A stretch of 64,000 bases of DNA from an uncultured archaeon (GTDB lineage Archaea > Thermoplasmatota > Thermoplasmata > Thermoplasmatales > Thermoplasmataceae): the NCBI GenBank assembly GCA_000965745.1, contig CP009479.1:1870457-1934456 (forward strand), given 5' to 3'. Position numbers and translations under genes: made by a program. This document shows, piece by piece, positions 50,890 through 59,859 of this stretch; within the stretch, counting starts at the first letter, position 1; each line of letters opens with the position of its first letter. The notes under the pieces are model-generated. The model was given only the letters and a program-made list of their open reading frames with translations, was not told the origin of the DNA and did not search any database.

Positions 50890-52437
50890 ATGTTTGACAA
50901 CGAACAGACTTTTCTGAAAATGCAGAAAGAAGGGAAGGAAGAGGAGTTCCACAAACTTTATGAACAGGCTGTGGAAGATGTCAAAAAGTATTTTGGAAAG
51001 GAGTATCCGAACATCATTGCGGGTGAAGTTGTAGAATCAAAGAAGATCAAGGACATCAGCCCGACAGATGGCAAGGAGATCGCTACTTTCCAGCTTTCTT
51101 CAGTAGAAACGACCGAAAAGGCAATTGAAGTCCTGCATAACAATTACAAATCATGGTACAGTCTTGGGTATGCCAAAAGAGCACACATTATACTGAATGC
51201 AGCCGATAAACTGTCAGAGGAAAAATTCAAGTTTTCTGCTCTACTCGCTTATGAGAACGGCAAGAACAGATACGAGGCCATGGCTGACGTCGACGAAGGC
51301 ATCGACTTCATGCGATATTATGCCCTGAACATGATAGAGAACGAAGGGTTTGACAGACTATCCGGAAAAGGATACCCTAATGAGGAGAGCAGGAGTGTCA
51401 TGAAGCCCTATGGCGTGTTTGCAGTCATAGCACCTTTCAATTTCTTCGCGATCACAGTGGGAATGACAGTGGGCCCGCTTGTTGTCGGAAACGCTTCTAT
51501 ACTGAAACCCTCCAGCGATATTCCACTTTCATCTCACCTTTTCATCAGGCTTCTCCATGAATCAGGAGTGCCAAAGGAGGTAGTTGCATACCTTTCAGGA
51601 TCAGGTTCAGTAGTGGGCAAGATGCTGGTAGAGCACCCCAAGATAGCTGGAGTTGTTTTCACAGGCTCGAGGGATGTAGGAATGCAGATATTCAGGAAGG
51701 CCACAGAATTCAGGCCAAAGCCAGTTATCACCGAGATGGGCGGAAAGGACGCAATCATAGTTTCAGACAAGGCTGACATAGACAAGGCGGTGGAAGGCGT
51801 TGCCAGGGCCGCATTTGGATTTTCAGGGCAGAAGTGCAGCGCATGCTCCATCCTTTACGTCCACGAAAAGGTATACGACGAGTTCATGCCGAAACTTGTG
51901 GAAAGGACCGGAAAGATAACCCTTGGAGACCCAAGCAAGAGGGAGACCTTCATGGGCCCCGTCGTAAACAAGGATGCCTTCGAGAAATACAAGTCGCTTG
52001 TACCAACATTCGAGAAAGAGGGAAAAGTCATGGCCGGCGGGAAAGCACAGGACAGGGAAGGCTACTATGTGGAGCCTACAATAGTAGCAGATGTGAACAG
52101 AGACGCATACATTGCCAAGAATGAGCTGTTTCTCCCTGTTCTCGCGGTCGTGAAGGCCACTAGTGTTGAAGACGCTGTCAACGACATAAACAGGTCTGAA
52201 TACGGGCTTACTGGAGGAATATTCACAGAAGACAGGGACGAAATAGACTATTATTTCAGCAGTGCGGATGTTGGAGTCATATACGCCAACAGGGAAAGGG
52301 GAGGATCAACAGGAGCAATTGTAGGATCCAACCCATTCGTCGGCTGGAAGATGAGCGGAAGCACTGGAAAGGGTACCGGCTCTTACTATTATCTTCAGCA
52401 GTTCCTGAGAGAGCAGTCGCAGACCATAGCACATTAG
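50890..52437 (+). CDS. Aldehyde dehydrogenase of the 1-pyrroline-5-carboxylate dehydrogenase type
   Basis: 515 aa, NAD(P)-dependent oxidation of an aldehyde to the acid. The catalytic Cys is about 316 in FSGQKCSACS, which is the P5CDH variant of the ALDH loop, with the general base Glu in ITEMGGKDAI. The C-terminal GVIYANRERGGSTGAIVGSNPFVGWKMSGSTGKGTG followed by YYLQQFLREQSQT matches the RocA/PruA group (glutamate semialdehyde to glutamate). It does not resemble the Thermoplasma-type glyceraldehyde dehydrogenase. No proline dehydrogenase is adjacent, so it could alternatively act in arginine/ornithine breakdown. ATG 50890 has tttaatg 26-30 bp upstream. It converges with lipB and overlaps its stop by 4 nt. 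Confidence 0.85.
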   Translation: MFDNEQTFLKMQKEGKEEEFHKLYEQAVEDVKKYFGKEYPNIIAGEVVESKKIKDISPTDGKEIATFQLSSVETTEKAIEVLHNNYKSWYSLGYAKRAHIILNAADKLSEEKFKFSALLAYENGKNRYEAMADVDEGIDFMRYYALNMIENEGFDRLSGKGYPNEESRSVMKPYGVFAVIAPFNFFAITVGMTVGPLVVGNASILKPSSDIPLSSHLFIRLLHESGVPKEVVAYLSGSGSVVGKMLVEHPKIAGVVFTGSRDVGMQIFRKATEFRPKPVITEMGGKDAIIVSDKADIDKAVEGVARAAFGFSGQKCSACSILYVHEKVYDEFMPKLVERTGKITLGDPSKRETFMGPVVNKDAFEKYKSLVPTFEKEGKVMAGGKAQDREGYYVEPTIVADVNRDAYIAKNELFLPVLAVVKATSVEDAVNDINRSEYGLTGGIFTEDRDEIDYYFSSADVGVIYANRERGGSTGAIVGSNPFVGWKMSGSTGKGTGSYYYLQQFLREQSQTIAH

Positions 52438-53096
52438 ACGAGCCTTTTCAGGCTCTCAAAATTTTTTAATTCGGACACTACACGTATGTTGAGCTTCTCA
52501 ACCAGAAGGTCCTTGAATTTCTTTTGAACTTCCTCAAAACTGATTTTCATGCCAGCCTCATCCTCCATGCTGGTCATTACAGATGATGAAAATCCGCAAG
52601 GATGAATGCGGTCAAAAGCTTTTAGATCTGTGGAAACGTTGAGTGCGATCCCATGGAGGGTGGAGGATTCCTTTATGGCAAACCCTATTGAGCAGATTTT
52701 TCTTCCCGAAGTCCAGACACCAGTCTCCTTGCCGAGCCTTCCTTCACCTTTGATGCCGTATTCATCGAGCAGCTCTGAGATTGCTGCCTGGACAGACTGG
52801 ATTACGGCCTTTATGTTTGTTTTTCTCTCCATGAGGTTGAGGATAAAATAAACAACCATCTGCCCTGGGCCGTGATAGGTGATTGAGCCTCCGCGCTCTA
52901 TCTGCACAGGAACGATTGACTGATCAACAATTTCGCCAGGGTTCTTGTGGAGGCCCACAGTATAAACAGGGGGGTGCTCATTGAATATTACCAGATCCGG
53001 GATAACGAGCTTGTTCCGTGCCTGGTTCAGAATGCGCTGTACCTCAAGCATGTCATGATATTGAGTCTGACCTACCACTGCTATTATGCCATCCAA
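52434..53096 (-). CDS. lipB: Lipoyl(octanoyl) transferase LipB
   Basis: 220 aa. Transfers octanoate from ACP to lipoyl domains. Family motifs: FNEHPPVYTVGLHKNP, RGGSITYHGPGQMVVYFIL, TGVWTSGRKICSIGFAIKESSTLHGIALNV (catalytic Lys) and IHPCGF (catalytic Cys). The start is TTG 53096; the ATG at 53092 is out of frame. It implies lipoylated 2-oxoacid dehydrogenases or glycine cleavage in this organism. No lipA or lplA is adjacent. Its stop overlaps the ALDH stop by 4 nt (convergent). Confidence 0.93.
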   Translation of the reverse strand: MDGIIAVVGQTQYHDMLEVQRILNQARNKLVIPDLVIFNEHPPVYTVGLHKNPGEIVDQSIVPVQIERGGSITYHGPGQMVVYFILNLMERKTNIKAVIQSVQAAISELLDEYGIKGEGRLGKETGVWTSGRKICSIGFAIKESSTLHGIALNVSTDLKAFDRIHPCGFSSSVMTSMEDEAGMKISFEEVQKKFKDLLVEKLNIRVVSELKNFESLKRLV

Positions 53097-53221
53097 TTAA
53101 ACCAGCACCACGGGAGATAACATGGAATTCGGAACTTCTGCAAATGTTTTTACATTATGTTATATGTGTGAGATGAGACCATCCTGCAATTGCGGATGAA
53201 GCCAACCCGGAGGAAGATACA

Positions 53222-54265
53222 ATGAATGCGGTTAGAGAGATCAGCGACAAATTTACTGAAGAAAAACTGGACCCAAAGCTTGGGCAGAAAAGGAATGAAA
53301 TCATTGCCAACCCAGGAATGCGATATGATTACAGCCTGATCCAGATTACTGATGAAAAGATCATGGGCATGGCGTCTGACGATGCAATTTACATAAGTAA
53401 GCTTCCACCCGATAAATCCGCGTATCTGACTTTCCACAAATCCGCTGACAAACTTGGTTCATCCGGAGTTATGCCTGAATACCTTGGAGTGAGTGTACAT
53501 ATGCCTTCAGGAATTGAGGAAGATGCACTGTCACATTTTTGGAACAGCCTTAACATGGAATCCAAGAAATTTCAGGTAGCCATCACCGGGAGAAATGTTT
53601 CAGTAAGTGAGGAAACAAAAGAACCATTTGTAGGAGGGACCACAATAATGGGCACTTCCATGAAGGCGTTTCACGTCACTCCCCGGGGAGCGGTTGGTGG
53701 AGACCGGATACTTATGACAAAGACATCAGGCCTTGAAGCTACAACACTGCTATCACACCTTTTCCCCGAATTCATAGAAGAGAAGATAGGGGAGTATAAC
53801 CAGAAGATGGCGCAGAAGCTTTTCTTCAAAACCTCATCGCTGCAGGAGGAGCAGGAAGCCTTGAAATTCGGGCTTGGAAAGAATGGGGTAACTTCCATGA
53901 AAGCCGTAAGGGATAGAGGTGTCCTTGGTGCACTTGAGGAGTACTCAAGGGCAGGGGGATTCGGCGTGGAGGTTGATTTTGACCAGATCCCGGTCTATGA
54001 CGAGGTGAAGGAGATATGCGAACTTTTCGAGCTTGACCCCTATAGGACCAGTTCAATGGGTGCACTACTCCTGACATTGCCAGAGGAGGTAGCCGAAGAC
54101 TTTTCAAAGGCACTCATAGGTAATGGGATAGATGTAGCTGACATCGGGAAGATAGACAGGGAATCAAACCTGGTAAAACTTAACGGGTACAAGGAGCACG
54201 AAGATTCCTCCAACGATGGCAGATCCTTCTATAACCTTTTTTCTGCATTTGAAGGGAAGGCCTGA
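53222..54265 (+). CDS. AIR-synthase-related (PurM/HypE/ThiL fold) protein
   Basis: 347 aa, ATP-binding fold of the PurM superfamily. The N-terminal half has the Mg/ATP-type region (ASDDAIYISKLPP; GRNVSVSEETKEPFVGGTTIMGT) and the C-terminal half the family's GGFGVEVDFDQIPVYDEVKEICELFELDPYRTSSMGALLLTLP. The DDA dipeptide agrees with kinase-like members (ThiL, HypE), but the short Gly loop differs from each. The substrate is unknown. A clean Shine-Dalgarno ggagga at 53210-53215 precedes the ATG. The wHTH gene follows on the same strand. Confidence 0.75.
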   Translation: MNAVREISDKFTEEKLDPKLGQKRNEIIANPGMRYDYSLIQITDEKIMGMASDDAIYISKLPPDKSAYLTFHKSADKLGSSGVMPEYLGVSVHMPSGIEEDALSHFWNSLNMESKKFQVAITGRNVSVSEETKEPFVGGTTIMGTSMKAFHVTPRGAVGGDRILMTKTSGLEATTLLSHLFPEFIEEKIGEYNQKMAQKLFFKTSSLQEEQEALKFGLGKNGVTSMKAVRDRGVLGALEEYSRAGGFGVEVDFDQIPVYDEVKEICELFELDPYRTSSMGALLLTLPEEVAEDFSKALIGNGIDVADIGKIDRESNLVKLNGYKEHEDSSNDGRSFYNLFSAFEGKA

Positions 54266-54302
54266 CTTATTTGCGCCGATTGCCCCTCCCCGGAAGCTTC
54301 CA

Positions 54303-55130
54303 ATGGAATATGATAAATTCTATTACATTATGAACATGAAAGAAGGCAGTGCAATTATGGTTCCGGGTCAGGCTGAAATAACACAGCTCATGATAATGCT
54401 CAATATCTTCGATGGAGTGAGCAGGCCTTCAGACATATCAAGGAATATTGACATCACTCTCCAGGGTGTGCAGTATCACCTTAAGATTCTCAAGAACAGA
54501 GGATTGGTCAATGATGACAACTCTATTTCCCAGAAAGGGTTTGAATACCTGTACTCCGGGCTCAACAACATGAGGAGCTTTGTCTCCGAGAACATTTTCA
54601 AGCTTGACAGGGTAATAACCTGGGAGGCAATCAGCAGGGGCACAATCACAAAGGGGGACACCGTGTATCTCAAAATGGAAGACGGCTACCTCTCTGCCTA
54701 CGGAGAGAAAGTGTCGGAATCAAGAGGAGTAAGCATCTCCGACAGCAAAGAGGGTGGGATTGTGGGTGTTACCAGTGTTGAAGGAATTATCGACCTTGAG
54801 GTGAAAGGTGTCACGATCGTAATCCTGCCTGATGTTGAACAGCTGTACATGGAAGCGGAAAGTGTCCTCCTTAGGGTCAAAGACCAGATCCAGGGGGATA
54901 AGGCTGACCTGTTCGCAGTAATAGGCGAGGAAGCACTATATGTCTCGCGCGAAGTTGGAATAGATAACCCGATCAAATATGCCCCACTTGAGGCAAGCTT
55001 CGAAGCTGCAAGCAGAGGTATGTCTGCAACGGTGATAGTAAGTAACCGGAGATTCAGGCTTATACTCGAGGAGCTCAAAGCCCTAGAGAACAGAAATGAG
55101 GAAGTTTCGGTTAGGATAATAACCATTTGA
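54303..55130 (+). CDS. wHTH regulator with C-terminal effector-type domain
   Basis: 275 aa from ATG 54303, chosen because the upstream frame runs into the AIR-synthase gene. Residues 20-90 form a wHTH (MIMLNIFDGVSRPSDISRNIDITLQGVQYHLKILKNRGLVNDD). The rest, about 180 aa, is a beta-rich part starting with KGDTVYLKMEDGYLSAYGE and ending RRFRLILEELKALENRNEEVSVRIITI, which resembles ligand-sensing domains of archaeal regulators of unknown signal. It follows the AIR-synthase-like gene by 37 nt, so it may be part of the same operon and could report on its product. Confidence 0.72.
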   Translation: MEYDKFYYIMNMKEGSAIMVPGQAEITQLMIMLNIFDGVSRPSDISRNIDITLQGVQYHLKILKNRGLVNDDNSISQKGFEYLYSGLNNMRSFVSENIFKLDRVITWEAISRGTITKGDTVYLKMEDGYLSAYGEKVSESRGVSISDSKEGGIVGVTSVEGIIDLEVKGVTIVILPDVEQLYMEAESVLLRVKDQIQGDKADLFAVIGEEALYVSREVGIDNPIKYAPLEASFEAASRGMSATVIVSNRRFRLILEELKALENRNEEVSVRIITI

Positions 55131-55309
55131 TGATATTGTATAATATAATTTTGAATATATATTTAATCAATATTTAATTTGTACCGTATGTCTTATTGCG
55201 TTATATTTTGTAATAAAAATAAAAATGAAATTTGAGAGATTTTATAAATATTTAAATACAACATATTTATTAAGTGGATTACCAACAGAGGTGAATAAGA
55301 TGGAGGACG
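55131..55309 (+). promoter_or_regulatory. AT-rich promoter and leader region of speD
   Basis: About 180 nt of strongly A/T-rich DNA with several TATA-like runs (tataatataatt near 55140; atatatttaat near 55158; tttataaatatttaaata near 55241), very unlike the rest of the window. It ends with gaggtg (55288-55293), which is well placed for an ATG at 55300 that is not the speD start. See the overlapping small ORF. Confidence 0.6.
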
Positions 55310-55383
55310 ATGAAGGTGGCCGTGGGCGTTCATATCATTGCAGATCTCTATGGTGTAGATTCGGAAGTAATATCCGAGGCTAG
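55300..55383 (+). CDS. Possible 27-codon leader ORF overlapping speD in another frame
   Basis: ATG 55300 sits 6 nt after gaggtg, ideal Shine-Dalgarno spacing, and runs 27 codons (MEDDEGGRGRSYHCRSLWCR...) to TAG 55381. It overlaps the speD start (55310), which is in a +1 frame. The peptide has no known family. If translated it would compete with or couple to speD initiation. Could equally be chance; no other evidence. Confidence 0.25.
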   Translation: MEDDEGGRGRSYHCRSLWCRFGSNIRG

Positions 55384-55708
55384 CAGGCTCTACCCCATCA
55401 TGGAAGGCGCTGTTAAGTTCGGTGGATTGACAAAAATCTCATCGGATTATTACCAGTTTCAGCCCCGTGGTGCGAGTGGCATTGTTCTGCTTGCCGAGTC
55501 CCATCTCTCGTTTCACACATGGCCCGAGCATGGACTGGTGACACTTGACATATACACCTGTGGGGACCCAAAGACTGCTGATTCAGCGCTCGAATACGTT
55601 CTCAATGAGCTTAAACCGACCAGTATCGATTGCAAAAGGATTACCAGAGGAGAAAAGCTCGATGAGAATGTGCCCATAGCAAAAGCAGCCGAAGCAATAA
55701 CACCATAA
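55310..55708 (+). CDS. speD: S-adenosylmethionine decarboxylase proenzyme
   Basis: 132 aa, pyruvoyl enzyme that makes decarboxylated SAM for spermidine/agmatine-derived polyamines. Class 1 SpeD pattern: HIIADLYGV, then the self-cleavage site LLAESHLSFHTWPEHG (Glu63-Ser64) and DIYTCGD. The length is normal for archaeal SpeD. Start ATG 55310 gives the family N-terminus (KVAVGVH); the ggagg directly before is very close (3 nt), so initiation is not ideal. Polyamines are expected in a thermoacidophile. A T-rich terminator follows. Confidence 0.93.
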   Translation: MKVAVGVHIIADLYGVDSEVISEASRLYPIMEGAVKFGGLTKISSDYYQFQPRGASGIVLLAESHLSFHTWPEHGLVTLDIYTCGDPKTADSALEYVLNELKPTSIDCKRITRGEKLDENVPIAKAAEAITP

Positions 55709-55730
55709 AATTTGACAAAACCAACATATT

Positions 55731-55754
55731 ATTTTCTTTTTATTTTGTTTGTTT
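55731..55754 (+). terminator. T-rich transcription terminator after speD
   Basis: attttctttttattttgttt-type run; archaeal RNA polymerase terminates at such poly-T stretches. It separates speD from the convergent infB operon. Confidence 0.6.
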
Positions 55755-55835
55755 GCCCTGCAAATACTTATGAAATTTTAAACAGGTAAGGTCCAGGATG
55801 CCAGTCATTTGAGCGGAATTTCAAAATAGATCTAT

Positions 55836-57590
55836 TCAGACCTTTGTTCCCCAGAATATATTTTCCTTCCTCTTGATTTTAATAATTTCCTCAAGAGTTT
55901 CCATGGTTCCGGAGTCCATTTCATGCTCGCGAAGCTTCTTCACAACATCTTCAGAGATGTCAACATACAACGCTTCGCTGGGAAAAATATGGCGATTAAG
56001 CGTAACCCCCTCGATCGAGATTGCCACTTCTGCTGGTGCTGAGGCGGAACGCTTGTTGACTTCGTTATCCCTTATGCTCTTGATGGTTCCAGCCGACCTT
56101 CCGTCGGCTTTGATAAGCCTGTCCCCTACCTTTATCTCCCCAGTGTGAATCTTGACGCCCACTATGACAGGCTTCGTAGTCCTGAAAATATAGTCCGGAA
56201 TAATCGTGATCTTTGATGGGATCGGCATCTTACTCTTTCTTGCCTCTTCTATCTCCCTCTTCTTGTACTTTAGCCACTTCTCGGTGTCGTCAACGAGAGA
56301 GTAGATTACGTTTCCAACCATCACGCCAACATCGGTTGCCATCGATTCCTCCCTGGCTTCCTGGTGGAATGAAACGTTGAATCCGAGTATAATCCTGTCA
56401 AGCGGCTCGTTAAGTGTTTCTGCATCCACAATGTCTCTTTTGGTGATATCTCCAATCTGGGCCGACCTGATAGGAATACCATGCTGGTTCAGTTCAAATG
56501 AAAGCGCTTCCAGTGAGCCGAGTGCTTCTGCTTTGATCGTCACTCCATTTGGAGACAGCTCAATGTCGGGCTGAGATTCCTTGAGTATTTCTACAAACGC
56601 ATCGCTTGGGTCTTCTCCTACTACTATGATAGGGGAGCCGGGGATGACATCAAAACGGTCGGTGATCAGTATTCTCACACCCGATGCAGCAACGATCAGA
56701 TTTTTCTCCTGCAGTGATGATCCACGCGTTCCGGGATTTACGAGCATGGCTTTGATCCTGGTTACTTTTGGGCCTTCATTGGTGTTTATGGCGATAGAAT
56801 CCCCCTTCTTCAGTTTTCCCTGGTAAAGAACAGTATCCAACGTTGTGCCCAGGGATTCTTCCCTTTTCACTTCTATGACGGTTCCCCTCCCTTCAGATTC
56901 GGAGAAGGTGATGTTTTTCTCCAGAAACCTCTGGGCAAGCCCGGAAAGCGTGACGAGTGTGTCCTGAATGCCAACTCTCATTTTTCCGCTGGCAGGTATT
57001 ATCGCAACTGTTTTTGTGAAATCCCGCACTCTGTCATACCGGTCACTTTGAAGGCCATGGGAGTAAAGATTGTTAACGAGATTGTACAGGCGTTTGTCGA
57101 GTTCTTCAATATATTCTGGCCTCTGCTCCTTTTCAAATTCCTTGAAAGTCACATCGTTTGCCTCTCTTACAAGGGGTACAAGGTCAATTTTATTGGCTAC
57201 AATGATGAATGGAGTCTTGAATTTCTTGAGAATATTTATCGACTCTACAGTCTGGGGCATCAGTCCTTCGTTTATATCCACTACAAGAATTGCTATATCA
57301 GCCAGTGCCCCACCCCTAGCTCTCATATTGGCGAAGGCAACGTGACCCGGAGTATCGATAAACAAGAGGCCTGGAATTCGGAGTGATTTTCCACCCAACA
57401 GCTTCTTGATGTCCTTTTCGATCGACTTCACATCAACATTGGTGGCGCCTATTCTCTGGGTAATGCCGCCAACCTCTTTCTTGGCAACATAGGTTCCCCT
57501 TATTGCATCAAGGATGGTTGTCTTACCATGGTCCACGTGACCAAGGACGCACACAATGGGCTGTCTGAGTGAATTATTATACATACTCAC
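55836..57590 (-). CDS. infB: Translation initiation factor IF-2 (aIF5B)
   Basis: 584-aa GTPase that assists subunit joining. G1 VCVLGHVDHGKTT, switch GGITQRIGAT, G3 DTPGHVAFANM, G4 ANKIDLVP, then beta barrels and the domain IV KITIIPDYIFRTTKPVIVGVKIHTGEIKVGD. The size is that of archaeal aIF5B. Start MSM...; M3 (MYNN) is an alternative. Last gene of the rpl7ae-rps28e-rpl24e-ndk-infB operon, 4 nt after ndk. Confidence 0.95.
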   Translation of the reverse strand: MSMYNNSLRQPIVCVLGHVDHGKTTILDAIRGTYVAKKEVGGITQRIGATNVDVKSIEKDIKKLLGGKSLRIPGLLFIDTPGHVAFANMRARGGALADIAILVVDINEGLMPQTVESINILKKFKTPFIIVANKIDLVPLVREANDVTFKEFEKEQRPEYIEELDKRLYNLVNNLYSHGLQSDRYDRVRDFTKTVAIIPASGKMRVGIQDTLVTLSGLAQRFLEKNITFSESEGRGTVIEVKREESLGTTLDTVLYQGKLKKGDSIAINTNEGPKVTRIKAMLVNPGTRGSSLQEKNLIVAASGVRILITDRFDVIPGSPIIVVGEDPSDAFVEILKESQPDIELSPNGVTIKAEALGSLEALSFELNQHGIPIRSAQIGDITKRDIVDAETLNEPLDRIILGFNVSFHQEAREESMATDVGVMVGNVIYSLVDDTEKWLKYKKREIEEARKSKMPIPSKITIIPDYIFRTTKPVIVGVKIHTGEIKVGDRLIKADGRSAGTIKSIRDNEVNKRSASAPAEVAISIEGVTLNRHIFPSEALYVDISEDVVKKLREHEMDSGTMETLEEIIKIKRKENIFWGTKV

Positions 57591-57594
57591 CTCT

Positions 57595-58047
57595 TCAGAG
57601 GATTAAAGCTTCATCTCCGTAGACGAACTCATGGATTTCATTCTTTTCAAAGAATATCGGGCACTCATGGTCGAAAGATTCCTGAGCATCTGATGCGTGT
57701 ATTATGTTCTTTTCAATACCTGCTGAAAAATCGCCCCTTATAGTGCCTGGTTCAGCTTTGGAGCCATCTGTTGCGCCACATAACTTCCTGGAAACCGATA
57801 TTGCGTCTTTGCCCTCGAAAACAAAGGCAAAAATCGGGCCCGAGCAAATGTATTCCACAAGTCCGGCGAAAAAAGGTTTGCCTTTGTGGACTGAATAGTG
57901 TTTCTCTGCCTGGTCCTTTGATAGTGTCAGCATCTTTGCTGCAACTACCTTCATTCCCTTGTCCTCAAAGCGCTGCAAAATTCTGCCTGTTAACCTTCTT
58001 TTGACTCCGTCTGGTTTTATAAGTATTAATGTTTTCTCCGTAGTCAT
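57595..58047 (-). CDS. ndk: Nucleoside diphosphate kinase
   Basis: 150 aa from ATG 58047. TLILIKPDGVKRRLTGRILQRFE, GKPFFAGLVEYICSGP, GATDGSKAEPGTIRGDF and the catalytic His in NIIHASDAQESFDHE. Exchanges phosphate between NTPs and NDPs. Located between rpl24e and infB as in many archaea. Confidence 0.95.
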   Translation of the reverse strand: MTTEKTLILIKPDGVKRRLTGRILQRFEDKGMKVVAAKMLTLSKDQAEKHYSVHKGKPFFAGLVEYICSGPIFAFVFEGKDAISVSRKLCGATDGSKAEPGTIRGDFSAGIEKNIIHASDAQESFDHECPIFFEKNEIHEFVYGDEALIL

Positions 58048-58066
58048 TGACAACACCCAAAAAAAA

Positions 58067-58285
58067 TTAGGATTTGGAAGACTGTTTCCTAGTCTCCTTT
58101 ATGCTATGGTATTCGTTGGTCCACCTGGTCTTCCTCGAAACTCTCTTAAGTTTGAGCATGTTAACCCTGCATTTTCTGCTGCAGAAATGGAGAGGCATGC
58201 CGTCCTTCCTGACGTGGATCATTCCAGTCCCTGGTTCTATCTGTGTTCCACAGAATGTACAGACTCTTCCCACCACTTTTATCAC
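58067..58285 (-). CDS. rpl24e: Large-subunit ribosomal protein L24e
   Basis: 72-aa zinc-finger protein: [14 protein letters not shown] and FCSRKC, followed by the basic [15 protein letters not shown]. Its start overlaps the rps28e stop by 4 nt. Confidence 0.95.
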   Translation of the reverse strand: MIKVVGRVCTFCGTQIEPGTGMIHVRKDGMPLHFCSRKCRVNMLKLKRVSRKTRWTNEYHSIKETRKQSSKS

Positions 58286-58491
58286 CTTATAGAGAGTTTC
58301 TTGGCTTCACGCGCTGTTTCTCTGAGCATCAGGATATCTCCGACCTTTACGGGGCCGAGGACATTTCTCGCAATGATCCTACCCTGATCTCTGCCCGAAA
58401 GTACCCTTACCTTTACTGTCGTGGCTTCCCCGGTCATGCCGGTTTTTCCCATAAGCTCAAGTACTTCCGCAGGGGTAGCGTCTTCTGCCAT
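58282..58491 (-). CDS. rps28e: Small-subunit ribosomal protein S28e
   Basis: 69-aa OB-fold protein: [55 protein letters not shown], with the RNV-GPV-GDIL-L-E-EREA family end. It overlaps rpl24e by 4 nt and follows rpl7ae by 10 nt. Confidence 0.95.
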   Translation of the reverse strand: MAEDATPAEVLELMGKTGMTGEATTVKVRVLSGRDQGRIIARNVLGPVKVGDILMLRETAREAKKLSIR

Positions 58492-58501
58492 TTCAGTTCA
58501 C

Positions 58502-58870
58502 CTACTTCCTTATCTCAGTAAGCTCAGCTACAATTGATTTGTAAGCCTCGTCGCTCTTTCCATAATCAACAACTGATATGGATGCGGCTGAAGCGATTCC
58601 AACCTTTGCGCCAAGATCTGCCTTGTTCTTCACATACCCGTAGGGTATCTTTCTCTCATCACAGAGCATGGGCAGGTAGTAGACAACCTCAGGCGGACTT
58701 ACGTCCTCTGATATTATCACAAATTTACTTTCTCCTCGCTCTACAGATTTTATAACCTCGTTGGTTCCTTTCTTAATCTTTCCACTCCTATATGAGTTCT
58801 CAGCGAGATCAAGTATTTTCTTCTCAAGAGACTCGGGAGTTTCGAATTTAACGAATGATCCTTTTTCCAT
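58502..58870 (-). CDS. rpl7ae: Ribosomal protein L7Ae (also kink-turn binding in snoRNP/RNase P)
   Basis: 122 aa. GTNEVIKSVERGESKFVIISEDVSPPEVVYYLPMLCDERKIPY is the K-turn recognition core, then LGAKVGIASAASISVVD. First gene of the five-gene operon; upstream is the KDG-aldolase-like gene on the same strand. Confidence 0.95.
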   Translation of the reverse strand: MEKGSFVKFETPESLEKKILDLAENSYRSGKIKKGTNEVIKSVERGESKFVIISEDVSPPEVVYYLPMLCDERKIPYGYVKNKADLGAKVGIASAASISVVDYGKSDEAYKSIVAELTEIRK

Positions 58871-58911
58871 TCTATTTCCTCCTTCACTAGGTGAGTGTAA
58901 AGCGCAAAAGC

Positions 58912-59805
58912 CTATTTATACCTTTGGAGCAGGCGCTCTGCCCTTTCCAGTTCACTATCAATCAGCTTCATCTCATGATCCGATGGGGGCACCATAGGCG
59001 ACCGGTACCCCCCATCTATGCCGAATTTTTTGTAGAATGCATAATAGTATCCCGTGGGGAACTGGGGAATGTTTATGGCCTTGATCAGCGGGTTTATAAT
59101 TTTCATCTGTATCTCAAGCGCTGCATTCTTGTCCCCTGAAACATAGTGGGACAGCAAGCCTGTAACCGAAGCCGAGAAGTTGGACAACCCGCATACGCCT
59201 CCACTGGCCCCAAGGCTCATGGAAGCAAGCAGCAGATCGTCCTGACCCTGAAACACGTCAAAATTATTGTCCCTCATGTCCACAAGCCTTGAGAAATAGC
59301 GCATGTCCCCCGAACTTTCCTTAGCTCCAACTATGTTCGAGTACCCATTCTTCAGTTCATTCATGGTCTCGTTTTCTATCCAGGCTCCTGCCAATTGGGG
59401 AATATTGTAAATAAAAAATGGCATATCGTTCGTTCCCAGAACATCCCTGAATTGTTTAAGTATCCATTTCTGGGAAGGCATGATATAATATGTAGGCATC
59501 AGGACTGAAGCGTCCGCTCCTGAATCCTTTGCATGCTGGCTGAGTTCCACTGATTCGTTGACGTTTGAAGAGCCCACACCAGCTATTACCTTCATTTTTC
59601 CAGAGTGTTCAACTATGTGGGATATGAAATCCTTCTTTTCAGCTGTGCTAAGCCATGGGAATAGACCTGTTGACCCCAAAGGAAATGCACCAGATACCCC
59701 GGTAGCCTTCAAAAAGTCGAGCAACTCTGAAGTGGCATCATAATCAATATTGCCATCTTTTTTGAATGGAGTCAAGATCGGTGTTATTATTCCATCGTAG
59801 CCCAT
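58912..59805 (-). CDS. DapA-family aldolase, probable 2-keto-3-deoxygluconate aldolase
   Basis: 297-aa class I aldolase of the dihydrodipicolinate synthase superfamily. GIITPILTPFKKDGNID, GSTGLFPWLST (the PLGSTGE region with a KDG-type change), Tyr about 133 in FFIYNIPQLAG, and Schiff-base Lys about 162 in IVGAKESSGD. The pattern fits KDG/KDPG aldolases of Sulfolobus, Thermoplasma and Picrophilus better than DapA (the DapA N-terminus and Arg gate differ). It would split KDG to pyruvate and glyceraldehyde, feeding glycerate kinase at the left edge of the window. The substrate is inferred. Confidence 0.82.
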   Translation of the reverse strand: MGYDGIITPILTPFKKDGNIDYDATSELLDFLKATGVSGAFPLGSTGLFPWLSTAEKKDFISHIVEHSGKMKVIAGVGSSNVNESVELSQHAKDSGADASVLMPTYYIMPSQKWILKQFRDVLGTNDMPFFIYNIPQLAGAWIENETMNELKNGYSNIVGAKESSGDMRYFSRLVDMRDNNFDVFQGQDDLLLASMSLGASGGVCGLSNFSASVTGLLSHYVSGDKNAALEIQMKIINPLIKAINIPQFPTGYYYAFYKKFGIDGGYRSPMVPPSDHEMKLIDSELERAERLLQRYK

Positions 59806-59859
59806 GGTCTTGATAAGAATTCAACTGTTAATTAAATTAGTGAATGGGTGGGAGATTGA

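Noticed and set aside
50890-52437. Glyceraldehyde dehydrogenase of the npED pathway
   Set aside because: The Cys loop and C-terminus match the P5C dehydrogenase group rather than Thermoplasma-type glyceraldehyde dehydrogenase.
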